Shown piece by piece: positions 46,801 to 57,449 of a stretch of DNA of 64,000 bases (position 1 is its first letter; the number at the start of each line of letters is the position of its first letter). The translations under genes were made by a program, and so were the position numbers. The stretch spans positions 1,612,001 through 1,676,000 of the forward strand of contig JACDTU010000002.1 of the NCBI GenBank assembly GCA_022376465.1. The letters run 5' to 3'. This DNA comes from Cubamyces lactineus (lineage: Eukaryota; Basidiomycota; Agaricomycetes; Polyporales; Polyporaceae). The notes under the pieces were generated by a model that was not told where the DNA came from, ran no database searches, and saw only the letters and a program-made list of their open reading frames with translations.

Positions 46801-47224
46801 CGCCAGCTTTCTTCTTCGTTACGAGCTTGCCGAGGACAAACGACATGCGCGTCTGGAGATACGACTTCCATAGCTTAAATGACGTTGGAAACTGCGCGAG
46901 TGCTGCCTCGTATAGGTAAACCTGTCGCTGTAATGACTTGCGCGCGGCAGGGGAGGAAAGAGGACCCAGGAGAGCAGCAACTTCAGGTGTCAAATCCGAA
47001 GGGCCTTCAGCCTTTTGTTCCGCAGCAGATGCCTCCTTCACATTCTGTATCGCTGTCCACCAGTGCCTGAATGAGAAGGGGTTTCTCAAGAGATCTTCTT
47101 CGCGATGTAAGTCCTTAGTAGAGACCAGGTCTGGATGGGTTGTAGGCGTAGGCGTAGGAAACGTGAGAGGGAAATTCGACGCCAGAGACTCGAAGGTCGG
47201 ATTTTGTGAGACAGCAGAAGGCAT
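43881..47224 (-). CDS. SYF1: Pre-mRNA-splicing factor SYF1 (XAB2)
   Basis: HAT-repeat scaffold of the NineTeen (Prp19) complex, acting in the spliceosome at activation. Start ATG 47222-47224 (MPSAVSQNPTFESLASNFPL). Early exon: LVSTKDLHREEDLLRNPFSF, then RHWWTAIQNVKEASAAEQKA. HAT repeats (aromatic W/Y-rich helix pairs) run throughout, for example QVYLYEAALAQFPTSFKLWK, SYLQTRMSFVLGKLVTKKKA, ATFERALMWLPRMPRIWLLY, RTYDRALRTLPPSLHGRIWA and FDRAKLTFERGLASVLTIRD. Later exons give IWNIYLAKF-type and VYERGTELFTYPVSFEIWN segments. The C-terminal end is DEDEIHISDDEI, a short acidic tail, stop at 43881. About nine introns. Divergent from BET4 with 227 bases between start codons. Confidence 0.92.
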
Positions 47225-47451
47225 GGCGGCGGCAAGCGTGTAGTGGGTGGTGGAGGCGAGCACAGAAAGACCTCGCTGTGCCCAACAACGTCGAGCGACT
47301 CAGAGCGAGCGTCACTCGCGGCGCGAGAACGTACTCACGTGCTGTAGGCGCGTATGTAGAACGCGTCTCGGGCGCTTGTCCATTGCACCATCTCTCTCTC
47401 GTCTTGCTTGATCGTTCATCCCACCTCCTTATCTACTCTTCGTCCTTCACC
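47225..47451. promoter_or_regulatory. Short bidirectional promoter, SYF1 / BET4
   Basis: Only 227 bases lie between the divergent start codons of a splicing factor and a Rab prenylation subunit, so both genes probably share control sequence. No clear TATA box. GC-rich agcgag/gagcga-type repeats occur near 47280-47330. Confidence 0.5.
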
Positions 47452-48970
47452 ATGGTAGTAGCATAACCGTCATGTTCTCTTCATTCGTCTAATTTCTCTG
47501 TAGCACGGAGTCAAACGTGTCAAGTATACTCGCGAAGCGCTCGCAGCGAAGAAAGAGCGGGAGCAAGCGAAGCTCAAGGAATACCAAAGCTTGACCGCGG
47601 AGGTCCTCGCCAGAGTGGGTCTTGACCGCGATGGTACTTCAACCTCGCACTTATATGCCCTGCTCTCTACCAGAGGAAGGCCCGAGACACTACACAAGAG
47701 GCCTTCGATTTGACGACGAAGCTGCTACACATCAACCCCGAGTTCTATACCATCTGGAACTACCGTAGGAATATATTGACTGATGCTATATTCCCTCAAC
47801 GGTACATCGTATCCCTCTATATCATTCTCGTAGATAATCTCATTATGTGCGCGTTCATTTCCTACAGCACGCCTCCTCAGATCAATGACCTACTCGCCGA
47901 TGATCTGTCCCTGACTACCGTCCTCCTCAAACAGCATCCCAAGGTCTACTGGATATGGAACCACCGCTATTGGTGTCTGCGGCAGGTCCCAGATGGTCCG
48001 ACTGTATCAGACCCCAACGGCTGGCGCCAGACCTATTGGAACAAGGAGCTTTTCGTTGTTGAGAGGATGCTCGACGCTGACCCACGAAACTGTAAGAGTA
48101 GCGGCTGAACGACTGCGCTATGGCTAATCTCTTATTCTTAAGTCCATGCGTGGAACTATCGGCGCTATGTGTTGGAAGAAATGCCAGTTAAGCGGTCAGA
48201 ACAGTCAGAATTAGTGTACACCAAGCGCAAGATCGAGGCGAACTTCTCTAACTTCAGCGCCTGGCATCAGCGCTCCAAGATCCTCAGTTCTATGTGGGCA
48301 ACTGGCAAGCTTAATAAGACGAAATCAATGGAAGAAGGTAAGGGAGGTAGTTATCTTTCATCACGATGTCCCTCACCTGCCCTTAGAATTCGATCTGGTC
48401 AAGAACGCAATGTATACCGACCCAAACGACCAGAGCGTATGGATCTATCACCGATGGTTGATCGGCTCGGGTGCGTGCTTCCCATGAAGCGGTGCGTGCC
48501 CATCATTGAAGATTGTTGCAGGGGACAACAAGGATATCCTGGAAAGAGAGATTGAGTCCATACAGGAGCTACTCGACGAACAACCCGATAGCAAGTGTGA
48601 GTTCGTGCTGTGTGTCGTTGAGCCGCAGGCATTCATGTGCTTCTCGTTATGTAGGGTGCATGGAATCGCTGGTGTTCTACAAGAGAACACTCATGCGGCA
48701 ACACCACAGTTCGCTGTCTGACGAGACTCGGCGTCAGTTGGAGGGTGAGTGCCTGGAGTTGCTGAAGAAGCTCGAGAAGGTAGACCCAGATCGAAGGCAG
48801 CGATACATTGACCTGTGTACGTCGTCCGCGTTCTCTCCTCTATTACCACGTCGCAACTCATGCCAGACCCCCCGAAGCTTGCGCCGGTCCGCATGTGTAA
48901 TGGAATATCTTATTTGTGTCATCATATGCTATCTTCTCGTTCAAGACCGACGGTAGCCATGATGCGGTAA
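47452..48970 (+). CDS. BET4: Geranylgeranyl transferase type II (Rab GGTase) alpha subunit
   Basis: Alpha subunit of the enzyme that adds geranylgeranyl groups to Rab/Ypt GTPases in the cytosol. The start codon 47452-47454 is an exon by itself: ATG is followed at once by gtagta, and after a 48-base intron (acceptor tctgtag) comes HGVKRVKYTREALAAKK, the MHGVKR start typical of the family. Prenyltransferase alpha repeats: FDLTTKLLHINPEFYTIWNY-RR, LLKQHPKVYWIWNHRYWCL, DADPRNFHAWNYRRYVLEEM, FSNFSAWHQRSKIL, and YTDPNDQSVWIYHRWLIG, i.e. the W-x-x-R pattern in each. The C-terminal exon after DPDRRQRYIDL is uncertain: an intron gtacgt...tgccag gives YPPKLAPVRMCNG and a stop at 48968-48970, and reading through instead stops at 48956. 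About seven exons. Confidence 0.88.
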
Positions 48971-49156
48971 GAAGGCTCGATCACAAGCGACATATTTCAC
49001 ACACGTCTTTGTCTTCAAACATACAATACAACATTGACCGTCCAGCCAGTCCTACAAGACGCCCCTAGTCAATCCCACGCGGAGCTTGGTAGCGAAGGTA
49101 ACGTTATATGATCATCAACAGGGGGTGAGGGTGGTGGTAGCGGTGACTACAATCGT

Positions 49157-49368
49157 TCAGCACTTGCACTCGCCAGCCTTGCAGCCGCAGCTGATATACG
49201 GTATGAGTGGATGTCTAACACGTTTGTCTATGTGCTTACCTCTCGCCGCAGTTGCAGGTGCTGGAGCCGCAGGCAGCGTTCTTGGGGGCATCGGTGGTCT
49301 GTAAGACATGGATCGCGGTGAGCAACAGTCAACATGGGACAAAGAGTGGTAATACGCACGGAGTACAT
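49157..49368 (-). CDS. Basidiomycete metallothionein, 33 residues
   Basis: Tiny Cys-rich metal-binding protein (copper/zinc/cadmium buffering in the cytosol). Three exons: 49360-49368 (ATG TAC TCC), 49240-49298, and 49157-49190. Introns are gtgcgt...cttacag and gtaagc...tatcag. The spliced protein starts MYSTTDAPKNAACG and ends CKAGECKC. Its seven Cys residues sit in the array CX4CXCX3CXCX4CXC, which matches mushroom metallothioneins in length and pattern. Stop TGA 49157-49159. A minus-strand TATA-like agatataaga lies at 49461-49470, about 95 bases upstream of the start codon. I see no certain metal-response element. The gene was found only by joining exons; no long frame covers it. Confidence 0.85.
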
Positions 49369-50852
49369 GATGAGGCCTTTGGATGAAGGTGAGTAGATGT
49401 ATGCGATTGTGGTTTGGAGTGACTGGTTGTCTGGGGAAAGCTCCTGTCGTCGAGCTCCTCTCTTATATCTATCACGCAGATCTGATCGGGCGCTACACGT
49501 GCGCTGCGCCTCCGCGCAATCCGCCACAAAAGGAAATCAAGTAAGTTTGCGCAGTTCCCAGGGTGAGTGACTTTCTGGACACTTGTGGCACCGTGATTGA
49601 AATCTGTATGCGCATGCCGGGCTCCCGTTCTCCAGCGCATCACCCTTGCCGTAAATTGTATCACGAGAAGGGCACCCCAAAGGCACCTACAGACCACCCG
49701 GCACCATGTGGCGTATCTAGCGCTTCGACGCAGGCCAGATGCTACTCTGTTACGACAGCCCAAGGGGCTTCTATTGGACTAGAGCATGCAACGGCACACG
49801 TCTCTCCTCAGGTAGTTTGAGTTCGACGGCGGCGAACGTTTCGCACATGGGCAGATGTCCCTTCTGGTGGCGTGTGCCATCATGTGAGCAACTTACGATC
49901 AGTGCGGCCAGGCGTGGTTTTGTGAACCCTAGCACCCTGGTCTATCAAGTCCCTCAAATCGCCGTGGTGCCGGGGAGTGAATCTGTCAGCAGAGGGTTCA
50001 GTGAAAATAGACCAGGGTGTAGGTTTTCGGAGGCCGATCGTCGCCACCTCGTTGAGTGGTATGGGATGGTGTATGCCGTCCGTGAGTGCATGGGTGACCG
50101 CAATGGTGATCCGTAGTCTGATAAGATAACGCGGAGTAGAAGACCTTCCGTGCAAATGGCGACGGTTCTACAAGGTCAACAGTCAGACGCAGGAGGCTTA
50201 GATGGTATGTGTTGCCGAAGTGATTGGTGTATCAGGACGTGTCAACTAAGGTGCGCTTCCTAGTGGCCAAGGATCGGAAGAGCTCCGTACTCCATGGATG
50301 CACGTCCCTTGGCAGGGCATACAGCGGACGCGCGCGATGGGGAGCCTCTCGACAGGAGCGCGCCAGCTTTCTCAGCATGGTAACAATGGGGTCAATAGAG
50401 CCCGTGCGTTCTCGAGTTCTCTGGCCTTCGCTGACTACTCAAGCGATCACCTGGACCGCAATAGGGCGGCACATCGTTGAATACATTGTCACCGAACCGG
50501 GCACTTCGCTTCACATCCTAATAGACCATGAGAAGTAGAGAAGGATGTATATTCACTGCGCCTACACGTAGAGTAACACGACAGTACAACTTTTCGACAG
50601 TAATGGCAAGACAACAAGCCGACCGAGAGTCAATCCGGACACCGTAGCATCGTAAGGTCATTCGAGAGCGTGAAGCAGTCATTCAACGTAGAACGTAGAA
50701 AGTAGCGGTAGGGAGGGACGTGAGAACGGGGCAAGGGTACAACCCTGCGTGTAATCGAGAAAATATAAAGTACTTTCTGCGCTGCATCAAGAAACCCAAA
50801 GAAGCGTAATACGTAGCGTAGACAAGAACCATATCAACGGAGCGCACATCGC
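49369..50852. other. Intergenic, 1.5 kb
   Basis: Between the metallothionein start and the EDC4-like stop. It holds the metallothionein promoter and the EDC4-like 3' flank. A 13-bp perfect inverted repeat (caccctggtctat at 49933-49945, its complement at 50007-50019) could form a stem with a 61-base loop. Frames near 49563-50116 show no motifs or coding pattern. Confidence 0.5.
49461..49470 (-). promoter_or_regulatory. TATA-like box upstream of metallothionein
   Basis: On the minus strand the sequence reads agatataaga, about 95 bases 5' of the start codon, a usual distance for an inducible fungal promoter. Function is inferred from position only. Confidence 0.5.
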
Positions 50853-53800
50853 TCAGATCGGCTTGCGGTTGAGGATGTCCTGGATCTCCGAGATAGTGCG
50901 AGTGGCCTCGATGGGCGGGCCAGGGAGGATGGAGAGGCGCTGCTTAGTCGTGTTCAACATCTGCTGGACGTTCGGCATGACACGGGCAACATATGGGGAG
51001 ATTAGAGGGTCCTAAACAGTTCGGACAGACGCTTCAGTCACGGAAGTGACGTGAGCACGAACGCAATAATGACTCACAGTTGTGTTGAGTGTAGTTGCCG
51101 CTCGCTGTAGCCACCACATCGAAACCTTGAACGACTCGTCGGCGGGGGATGTCTCGCCGATGATCGTCGACAGCTATGTCATACATCAGTACCGCTCGGC
51201 GCACATACAATTAGAACGCGGACGTACCCTGTGCACGAGGGTGAGCATAACGGCTTGTGACAGCGGGCTGGGACCGTTCAATGGCATGATGACCTCGGGG
51301 TTCGATCGGGCGAGCAGCTCACGGAGCTGCCGGGTATCCTGCGACCCGAGAACCGCCAGATACGCGTCGTCCCATTCCTCTGGCTGCCCAGCGGCCGGAG
51401 GCGTCGCTCGCGACATTGGCTGCTGTTGAGGGAGAGGAGGAGGGGCGGTAGGGTGGGATGCCTGCGGAGCCGCGATGTTCGGGCCAAACCACGGGCCGTG
51501 CATGGGAGGCGGCTGCTGCGGTTGTGGGGGAGGCTGCTGATATGCATGAGGCTGATAAGACGGAGGTTGGGACATAGATGGTGCGAGGTTGGGCTGACGC
51601 AGTAGCTGCGACAGCTGGGTCGGGGGAAGCATGTTGCTATTCGAAGGACCAGGAGAACTGCGGTTAGGCATATTGTGGCCGAAGCTGGAGGAAGGGGCAT
51701 TCATAGTAAGGAATTTGACTTGTTCTGAGAGCATGCGGACCGATTGCTCGAGTTCACGAATCAGCGACTACCATCGTAGATGAGCATGAGACCGAGGTTG
51801 ACTCAAACAACGACCATACCTCCTGCCCACGCAGGGCTTCGTTTTGCCATGTCAGCACCTCCTTCTTGAGGCTGAGAATCTCGGACCGGATCTCCCGCGA
51901 GAGCTCTTGATGCATCGCAGACGACGGGACCATGTTCTTCGAGATGGTCTCCTTCACCTGCCTCTCAACGGCGGGGGTAACTGTCGTCGAGAATGCACGC
52001 GCAACTTGGGTGACCATCTCAGGACGGACTAGGACACGCTCGATCTCGCTCGGCAAGTTCTGCGTAGCACCGTTAGTGTTTGTTATCAGTTGTTCCAATA
52101 GGAGGTGACCGACCATCTTCATCGCGTCGGTAATACCCTTCGCGATCTGGTTGCTCAGCGCCGCCTTGATCTCCGTCTTCGTGATGTTCTCGAGCGACGG
52201 TAGGACGGAGTTCTGCACCTCGGCCTTGACGGCCATCTCGACAACGCGGGTTGTGTTCTTGGTCAGCTCGGTCGAGATCAACTTCAAAATCTTCTCCTGG
52301 CGGGCGAAGTCGGCCGCCTGCTCACTCTGACGGACCTCCTCGAGACGTTGATCTGCGGAACACATATCAGCTGCAAAGACATAACGATACAAACACCGAA
52401 TACGTACGTTGCTTATCGAGCTCCTTCGAGATCAGACGGCCAAGACGAGTGTGGAGGCTCTCCTCGGACCTCTTGATCTCTTTGGACAGAGTCGTACCAA
52501 GGTCGGAGCTGTAGTCTGCATCTGCCTTCTTCTCAGCCTTCTCCCGCTCTTCCTTGTCCTTCCAGCCAACGTTCTTCCCTTTGTTGTTCTTGCCCTTGCC
52601 GCCGCGACCACCTTCTTGTCCAGATGCCTCGACGTCGACCTCTTCAGAAGGCGGTGTCTTGGCTCGAGGCATAGGCACAGAGACAGGAGAAGGGTTGGCG
52701 AGTGGCTGGTTGAACTGGTTGCCCACGGGTAGTGGCTGCTGGCGCTGCTGCCTGGCCTCGATCGGGGGACCGTAGTAGGATGGGAAGCGCGCTGGAGCAC
52801 TAGCGAAAGCGCTATTGTACCACTCCTTCCTGATGAGCACTTGATCCACCCCCGAGGAGTGTACTGAGAACGCCACGAGAGCAAGCTCGCCAGGCGGGAC
52901 CTTCGCAGCGACACAGGCAGCGTGCGCCTCGTCGCCGTGCGGGTCAGCGTCGGCAGTCAAGATCACGAAGTGAATAGTCGGTTTCGGGCCACCGAACTCG
53001 ACGACCTGTTCGAAGTAGGCACCGCGTCCGCCATCATCGCCACCCGGGGACGGCGAAGCGTTATCGAAGTTGAGCTTGAACGCGATCATACTCTCTCGAC
53101 GATTGTTTGCAATCCAGAGGGTCTGGATACGAGAGTCGTAGTTCGCATGGCCGAACATGTTCGGATCCTCCTGGTCGCCGTTCACGAACTTGATGGTCGA
53201 AAGGACCTGGCGGCCCATGACCGGAAGAAGTTGGAAGATCGTGCCCTTCTTGCGGCCGATGATGACGCCGCCGTCAACGAACGTAAGCGAAGATGGCAGA
53301 TCGTCTCCGCGAATCTTGTGCGACCAGAACGGCAGTTTATCGCGAATGTTCCACATCGTCAGGGTTGAATCCTCGGAGATCGTCGCAAGTGCATTCCGCG
53401 GAACATCGAAGTCAAACGCCACGATAGGCTGCAGTGCATATGAGATAGGGAACGATGCTCAAGTGGTCCGCGTGTACTCACCGAAGGGACGGAGAAAATC
53501 TGCCCGACGCGGTACAATTCTGACTGGGGAATGGGCTTGCCTCCAAAAGCGGCTGCTGCTTCGGCGATGTTGATGAGGTACAGATTTGTACTGGACGCGA
53601 CCGCAACCAGATCCGGCTGCTGGGGATGCCATTTGACGGCATGCAATGGGTCAACGTTGTCCTGAGGCGATACTCTAGGCAAAACACAGAGCATAATCGT
53701 CCCCCTGTAGAATCGGTTAGCGACTAGTAGCGTATACATGATAATGTATACGCACGGAACGTCATCAGTGATCACCGGCGGAAGCTCCCAAACAACAAAA

Positions 53801-55633
53801 CCACCGTCGGAGGTTACACCTGCCAAGCGGTCCCCGTGTACGGACATATCGCTCACTGCGATGGACGGGTGGAAATGTGGCGGCAACTGGAGCAACGTCC
53901 TGTCGCCGCTCGAGCGGGAAATGACACGCACGCGACCTGATGTTGACGTGAATTGACGTCCGTATAGCGGGCAAGATTTGTGGTATTACCTTTCGTCATG
54001 GCATACGCCACCCACTGGGTCGCTCCGATAGTCGTACCAGGTAGGAACGTCGAGTCGACCTTGACCAAGGCAATTGCGGTCGACTTGACGGCATCTTGAG
54101 GTGCCTGGATCTCATCGAGGGGCTGGGACACATCGAACACGATCGCTTGCTGAGGAGAGCTAGAGAACAAAGAGCTGGATAAGTCGCGATGCCTAAAGAA
54201 TGAACGATAACACGGGCGTACCTAGGGCTCGGGTTCTTACCCTTGCCAGCGCCATTCCCCCTCCTGTTCTCAATCGGCATGCTCCGCTGGGGTAGCGGCG
54301 AGCTCTCCTTGTCCCTGATGCCGTAGTTAGCACCAAAAGGTCCCTGAGGGGCTCCGGGCGGCCCAACTGGCGAGTCCGCAGCACGGCGCTGCTGACGGAC
54401 GGCCTGGGTGGCTTGCTTAGGCGGCGATGAACGGGGAGAACCGGTAGGGTGGACCGGCTGAGGCGGGAGCGGGCGAGAGGCTCTCGTCTGCATAGGCTCA
54501 GGAGAGACGTGCTCGTCTGTCGGCATCGGGCTGTACGGGTCAAAAGGAGCGACAGGTGGCTGGGACGACGCAGACTGGAGGGCTGGCCCCCGCGTGAGTT
54601 GGTCCATGAGGTTTTCTACAGACTTGCGCTTAGGGTCTAGGGACATTTGGTGGTTCCAAGAAGACGGTTCTTCAGGCGGAGGTGGCTTCCTCTTCGCGCT
54701 CGTGTTGGTGCTAGCCAACGCGTCAAAGGGAGAAACAAAATCGAACATCGACCGGCGAGCGGGAGATGGCGCGCGTGGCTCTTGGGCGGGCTGCGGTACG
54801 TGCATACCAGAACCCTCACGCTCGTGCGAGTAGGTGGCCTCAGGTGGGATGGAGTATTCGTCAGAGTGCCCTTGGTCAGGAGGCAGCGGAACGTAAGGTG
54901 GCGACGGCCCCGAGGACGGGAGGGGTATGGGGCCAGCTTGCTGAGGCTCTTGCTGCGTGAACTTCGGGTTACTACACGTATGTTATAGAGCAAGCAAGTC
55001 GCGTATCAATATCGCCGGTGCGGAGAAGTGCGCTTGGGAGCAGCCGTATATCGGTACGATATGCTGCCCAAGATCGCGCACGAAGATCAACACTACTCAC
55101 CCAGACATCAACTGCTCCAACAAAAACTGTCCTTGGGACTCATTGCTCGACATTCCTGGCCTCGGTGCAGACCCCGGTGGCGTAGGCACTTGCTGGGGAG
55201 GCGGCGGACCCATGGGGGGCATGGGTTGAGGGTTCGAGGTCGGGGACGAGACGGCGCCCAAAAGACTGAGGAGAGCATTTTGCCTTTCGCTCGACTGGCT
55301 CCCAGGACCAGAGATGTTGGAAGAAATGGATCCAGCGTTTCCAGACGCTGGGGTAGCAGGTCCGGAGTGCGCTGGCTCTGGCGGACCATGATAGATACTT
55401 GCGCTCGCGACGCTAGGCTGCGGGCTAACATGAGAGGCGGATGCACCGCTCAGATTGTGAAGCAGAGAATCAAGGTGACTTTGCGCGGTCGTCTGAGCGA
55501 CCTCGCGGTGAGAGGGTGCGGGGGAAGCATGAGGCTCGTTCTGCTGGGCCTGCGGGACCTGGAAAAGCTGAGCGGGGGGCGGGGGCGAGGGACCGCGCGA
55601 GAAGACGTTATCTCTGTTGGGAATGGGATCCAT
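50853..55633 (-). CDS. EDC4: EDC4-like enhancer of mRNA decapping (WD40 scaffold)
   Basis: Cytoplasmic P-body scaffold that stimulates DCP2 decapping. Start ATG 55631-55633 (MDPIPNRDNVFSRGPSPPPP); an earlier in-frame ATG (55826-55828) precedes an Arg/Ser-rich stretch that looks like UTR. The N-terminal third is Pro/Ser/Gln-rich and disordered, with FLLEQLMSG, KRKSVENLMDQLTRGPA and similar short hydrophobic patches. WD40 blades follow: QAIVFDVSQPLDEIQ, VWELPPVITDD, HAVKWHPQQPDLVAVASSTN, FDVPRNALATISEDSTLTMW. A Lys-rich linker (about 52510-52600) precedes long helices: RLEEVRQSEQAADFARQEKI to RSEILSLKKEVLTWQNEALR, rich in heptads. The C-terminal module runs EEWDDAYLAVLGSQDTRQLR, SNPEVIMPLNGPSPLSQAVM, WWLQRAATTLNTTDPLIS and QDILNRKPI, stop TGA 50853-50855, the EDC4 C-terminal fold. 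About ten exons. Confidence 0.85.
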
Positions 55634-56034
55634 GCCAGCGATCGCAGCGTCCAGAGAGCTCAGGCTCTGATATGCGTGGAAGAGGGAGGAGGAAGGGGGA
55701 GATAGAGAACGCGGAGGACGAGCGCGATGCTGGAGAAGGCGAGGGCGAGTATATGCGCCGCACGCAACGAGGTAAACACGCGTCTTCGGCCAACTCCGCC
55801 ACACCCAATGGGCCTCATCCTCTCCCATCCCATCAGGCAGCCATGCTCCTCCAGCTCAGTCCCATGCCCCGTTCTATCATCAGTTCTCTGATTCCATCCT
55901 CGAGCTAGACTCCATGGTTTCGCAATCTCGCACAGCACAATCGCCCTGCTTTGTCGGGCAGGTATACACGATACAATTACAGCGCTCACGGGACACAAAT
56001 ACACCAGAGATGTGCACAAACAACGCCCCATTCC
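55634..56034. other. Intergenic: 5' flank of EDC4-like gene and 3' flank of intradiol dioxygenase
   Basis: A 401-base spacer between two minus-strand genes. It may include a little more of the EDC4-like N-terminus if the upstream ATG at 55826-55828 is used. Nothing else seen. Confidence 0.45.
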
Positions 56035-57449
56035 TCAAGCCGCTGCGAGTGCATTCTTCGCCGCCTCCCTCGCGTTTCGCTCGAATACCTCCCTCGACTT
56101 CTCTTCAGGGACGAGAATAATGTCGCGCTGCAGCAGTTTGAACGAGTTGCCCTTCGGGAAGCCTCGCTTGCGCGCCTCGGCCTCGTCATTTACCTCTTGC
56201 AGTTTCTGAAGAACAATCCATACTTAATTCCTCACTCGTGTCGGAGGATCCCTTAGCGACACTCACCACGACCAGCGACTTCTTTACCCCGAATACGGCG
56301 TCACTCTCCAGCCACTCATCGCCCTCCGGGTAGAACGCCGTGACGAGCTTCGTGTACCCAGGCGCCTCGATCATGAGGTGCAAGTGGTTCGGGCGCATGT
56401 TGTGTCTGCCCATTCCGAGGAGCAAATCGCCGACAGGACCCTATTCGCGACGTCATTCAGATATCGCAACTCAATCGTAGGGGCCGACTTACGTCTCCTG
56501 GGATCGGATACGCAACCGGGACCACAGCACGGTAGCCAAAGCGGCCATCCTTGTCAGAGTGCAGGCGGCCCCTACACTCGGGCTTCTCGCGGTTCGAATA
56601 CTGCGTATCGTAGAACCCTGCGCCGCGGACAAGATCCGTCAATGAACCACCGGATAAGACGGGACGCGAGGCGAGTGAGCACTCACCGTGGCCATCCGTT
56701 TCCCAGGTCTCGATTGTGGCATTGGGAATAGGCGTCCCGTCGGTGCTGAGCACCCGGCCTTCGACATACATGTACTCGCCCTTTCCGTCAGAGGCGATCG
56801 AGTCCCCATTCTCGACTGGGCGCGTGGCGTCCGAATCAGCCTCGATGTGTTGGAGATTAAGGGCGCGGACATCGAATCACTCACGGTCAGGCGAATCCTC
56901 CGTAAAGAACGGTCCGAGGACGCTACTTTCCGTCCCGCCTTGGACCGGAGGGTTGTTGAGCGCGTCTACCAGGGCCGATACGCCTAGTACATCTGAGAGC
57001 AAGATGAACTCTTGACGGAGGGGCGTGCACGTCTTGCCGACGGCGGTCAAGAACTGGATAGCTTCCTCCCATTCCTTCGTGGTTAGACTGAGCAGGGACT
57101 GAGCTTTCTGCTCCCAGACACGTTCAGATGACCGTGAAGCATACCTTGTCTCGCGCACGAACTGGTGCAAGTGAGTGATGAGATTCTTTGCAAGGAAGCG
57201 TTTACGGCTGCATGCGACACAGCCTTAATCTCCGCTGGGTGTGGATTTCAATCGTACGACGTACTCGTTCGGAGTGAGCTCCGCTATCTTCAGGAGGTTG
57301 CTCGTGATCACGTCGGGACTATCAGGATACTATATGAAGGTTATCGTTACTTCCAACTGCGCACCACACCATGCACTATCACGTACCGGCAGCTGGAAGG
57401 GAAGTGGTGGGAGGCCGTTGGAGACAGCTTTGCCTTCAGGTTCGCCCAT
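56035..57449 (-). CDS. Intradiol ring-cleavage dioxygenase (catechol/hydroxyquinol 1,2-dioxygenase type)
   Basis: Non-heme Fe(III) enzyme that opens catechol or hydroxyquinol between the two hydroxyls. I joined the 5' exons by eye: start ATG 57447-57449 (MGEPEGKAVSNGLPPLPFQL), then YPDSPDVITSNLLKIAELTP, then RKRFLAKNLITHLHQFVRET, then SLTTKEWEEAIQFLTAVGKT followed by RQEFILLSDVLGVSALVDAL and NNPPVQGGTESSVLGPFF. All joins keep frame. The catalytic part shows YVEGRVLSTDGTPIPNATIE with TWETDGHGLYDTQ (a Tyr ligand), FGYRAVVPVAYPIPGDGPVG (second Tyr ligand) and RHNMRPNHLHLMI, the two His ligands. The end is REVFERNAREAAKNALAAA, TGA 56035-56037. GGT.SSVLGPFF and the N-terminal helices resemble hydroxyquinol-type enzymes. 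About eight exons. Confidence 0.88.

Noticed and set aside
49563..50116. Small plus-strand frames upstream of metallothionein
   Set aside because: No motifs, poor splice signals and no coding pattern; probably promoter or noncoding sequence.
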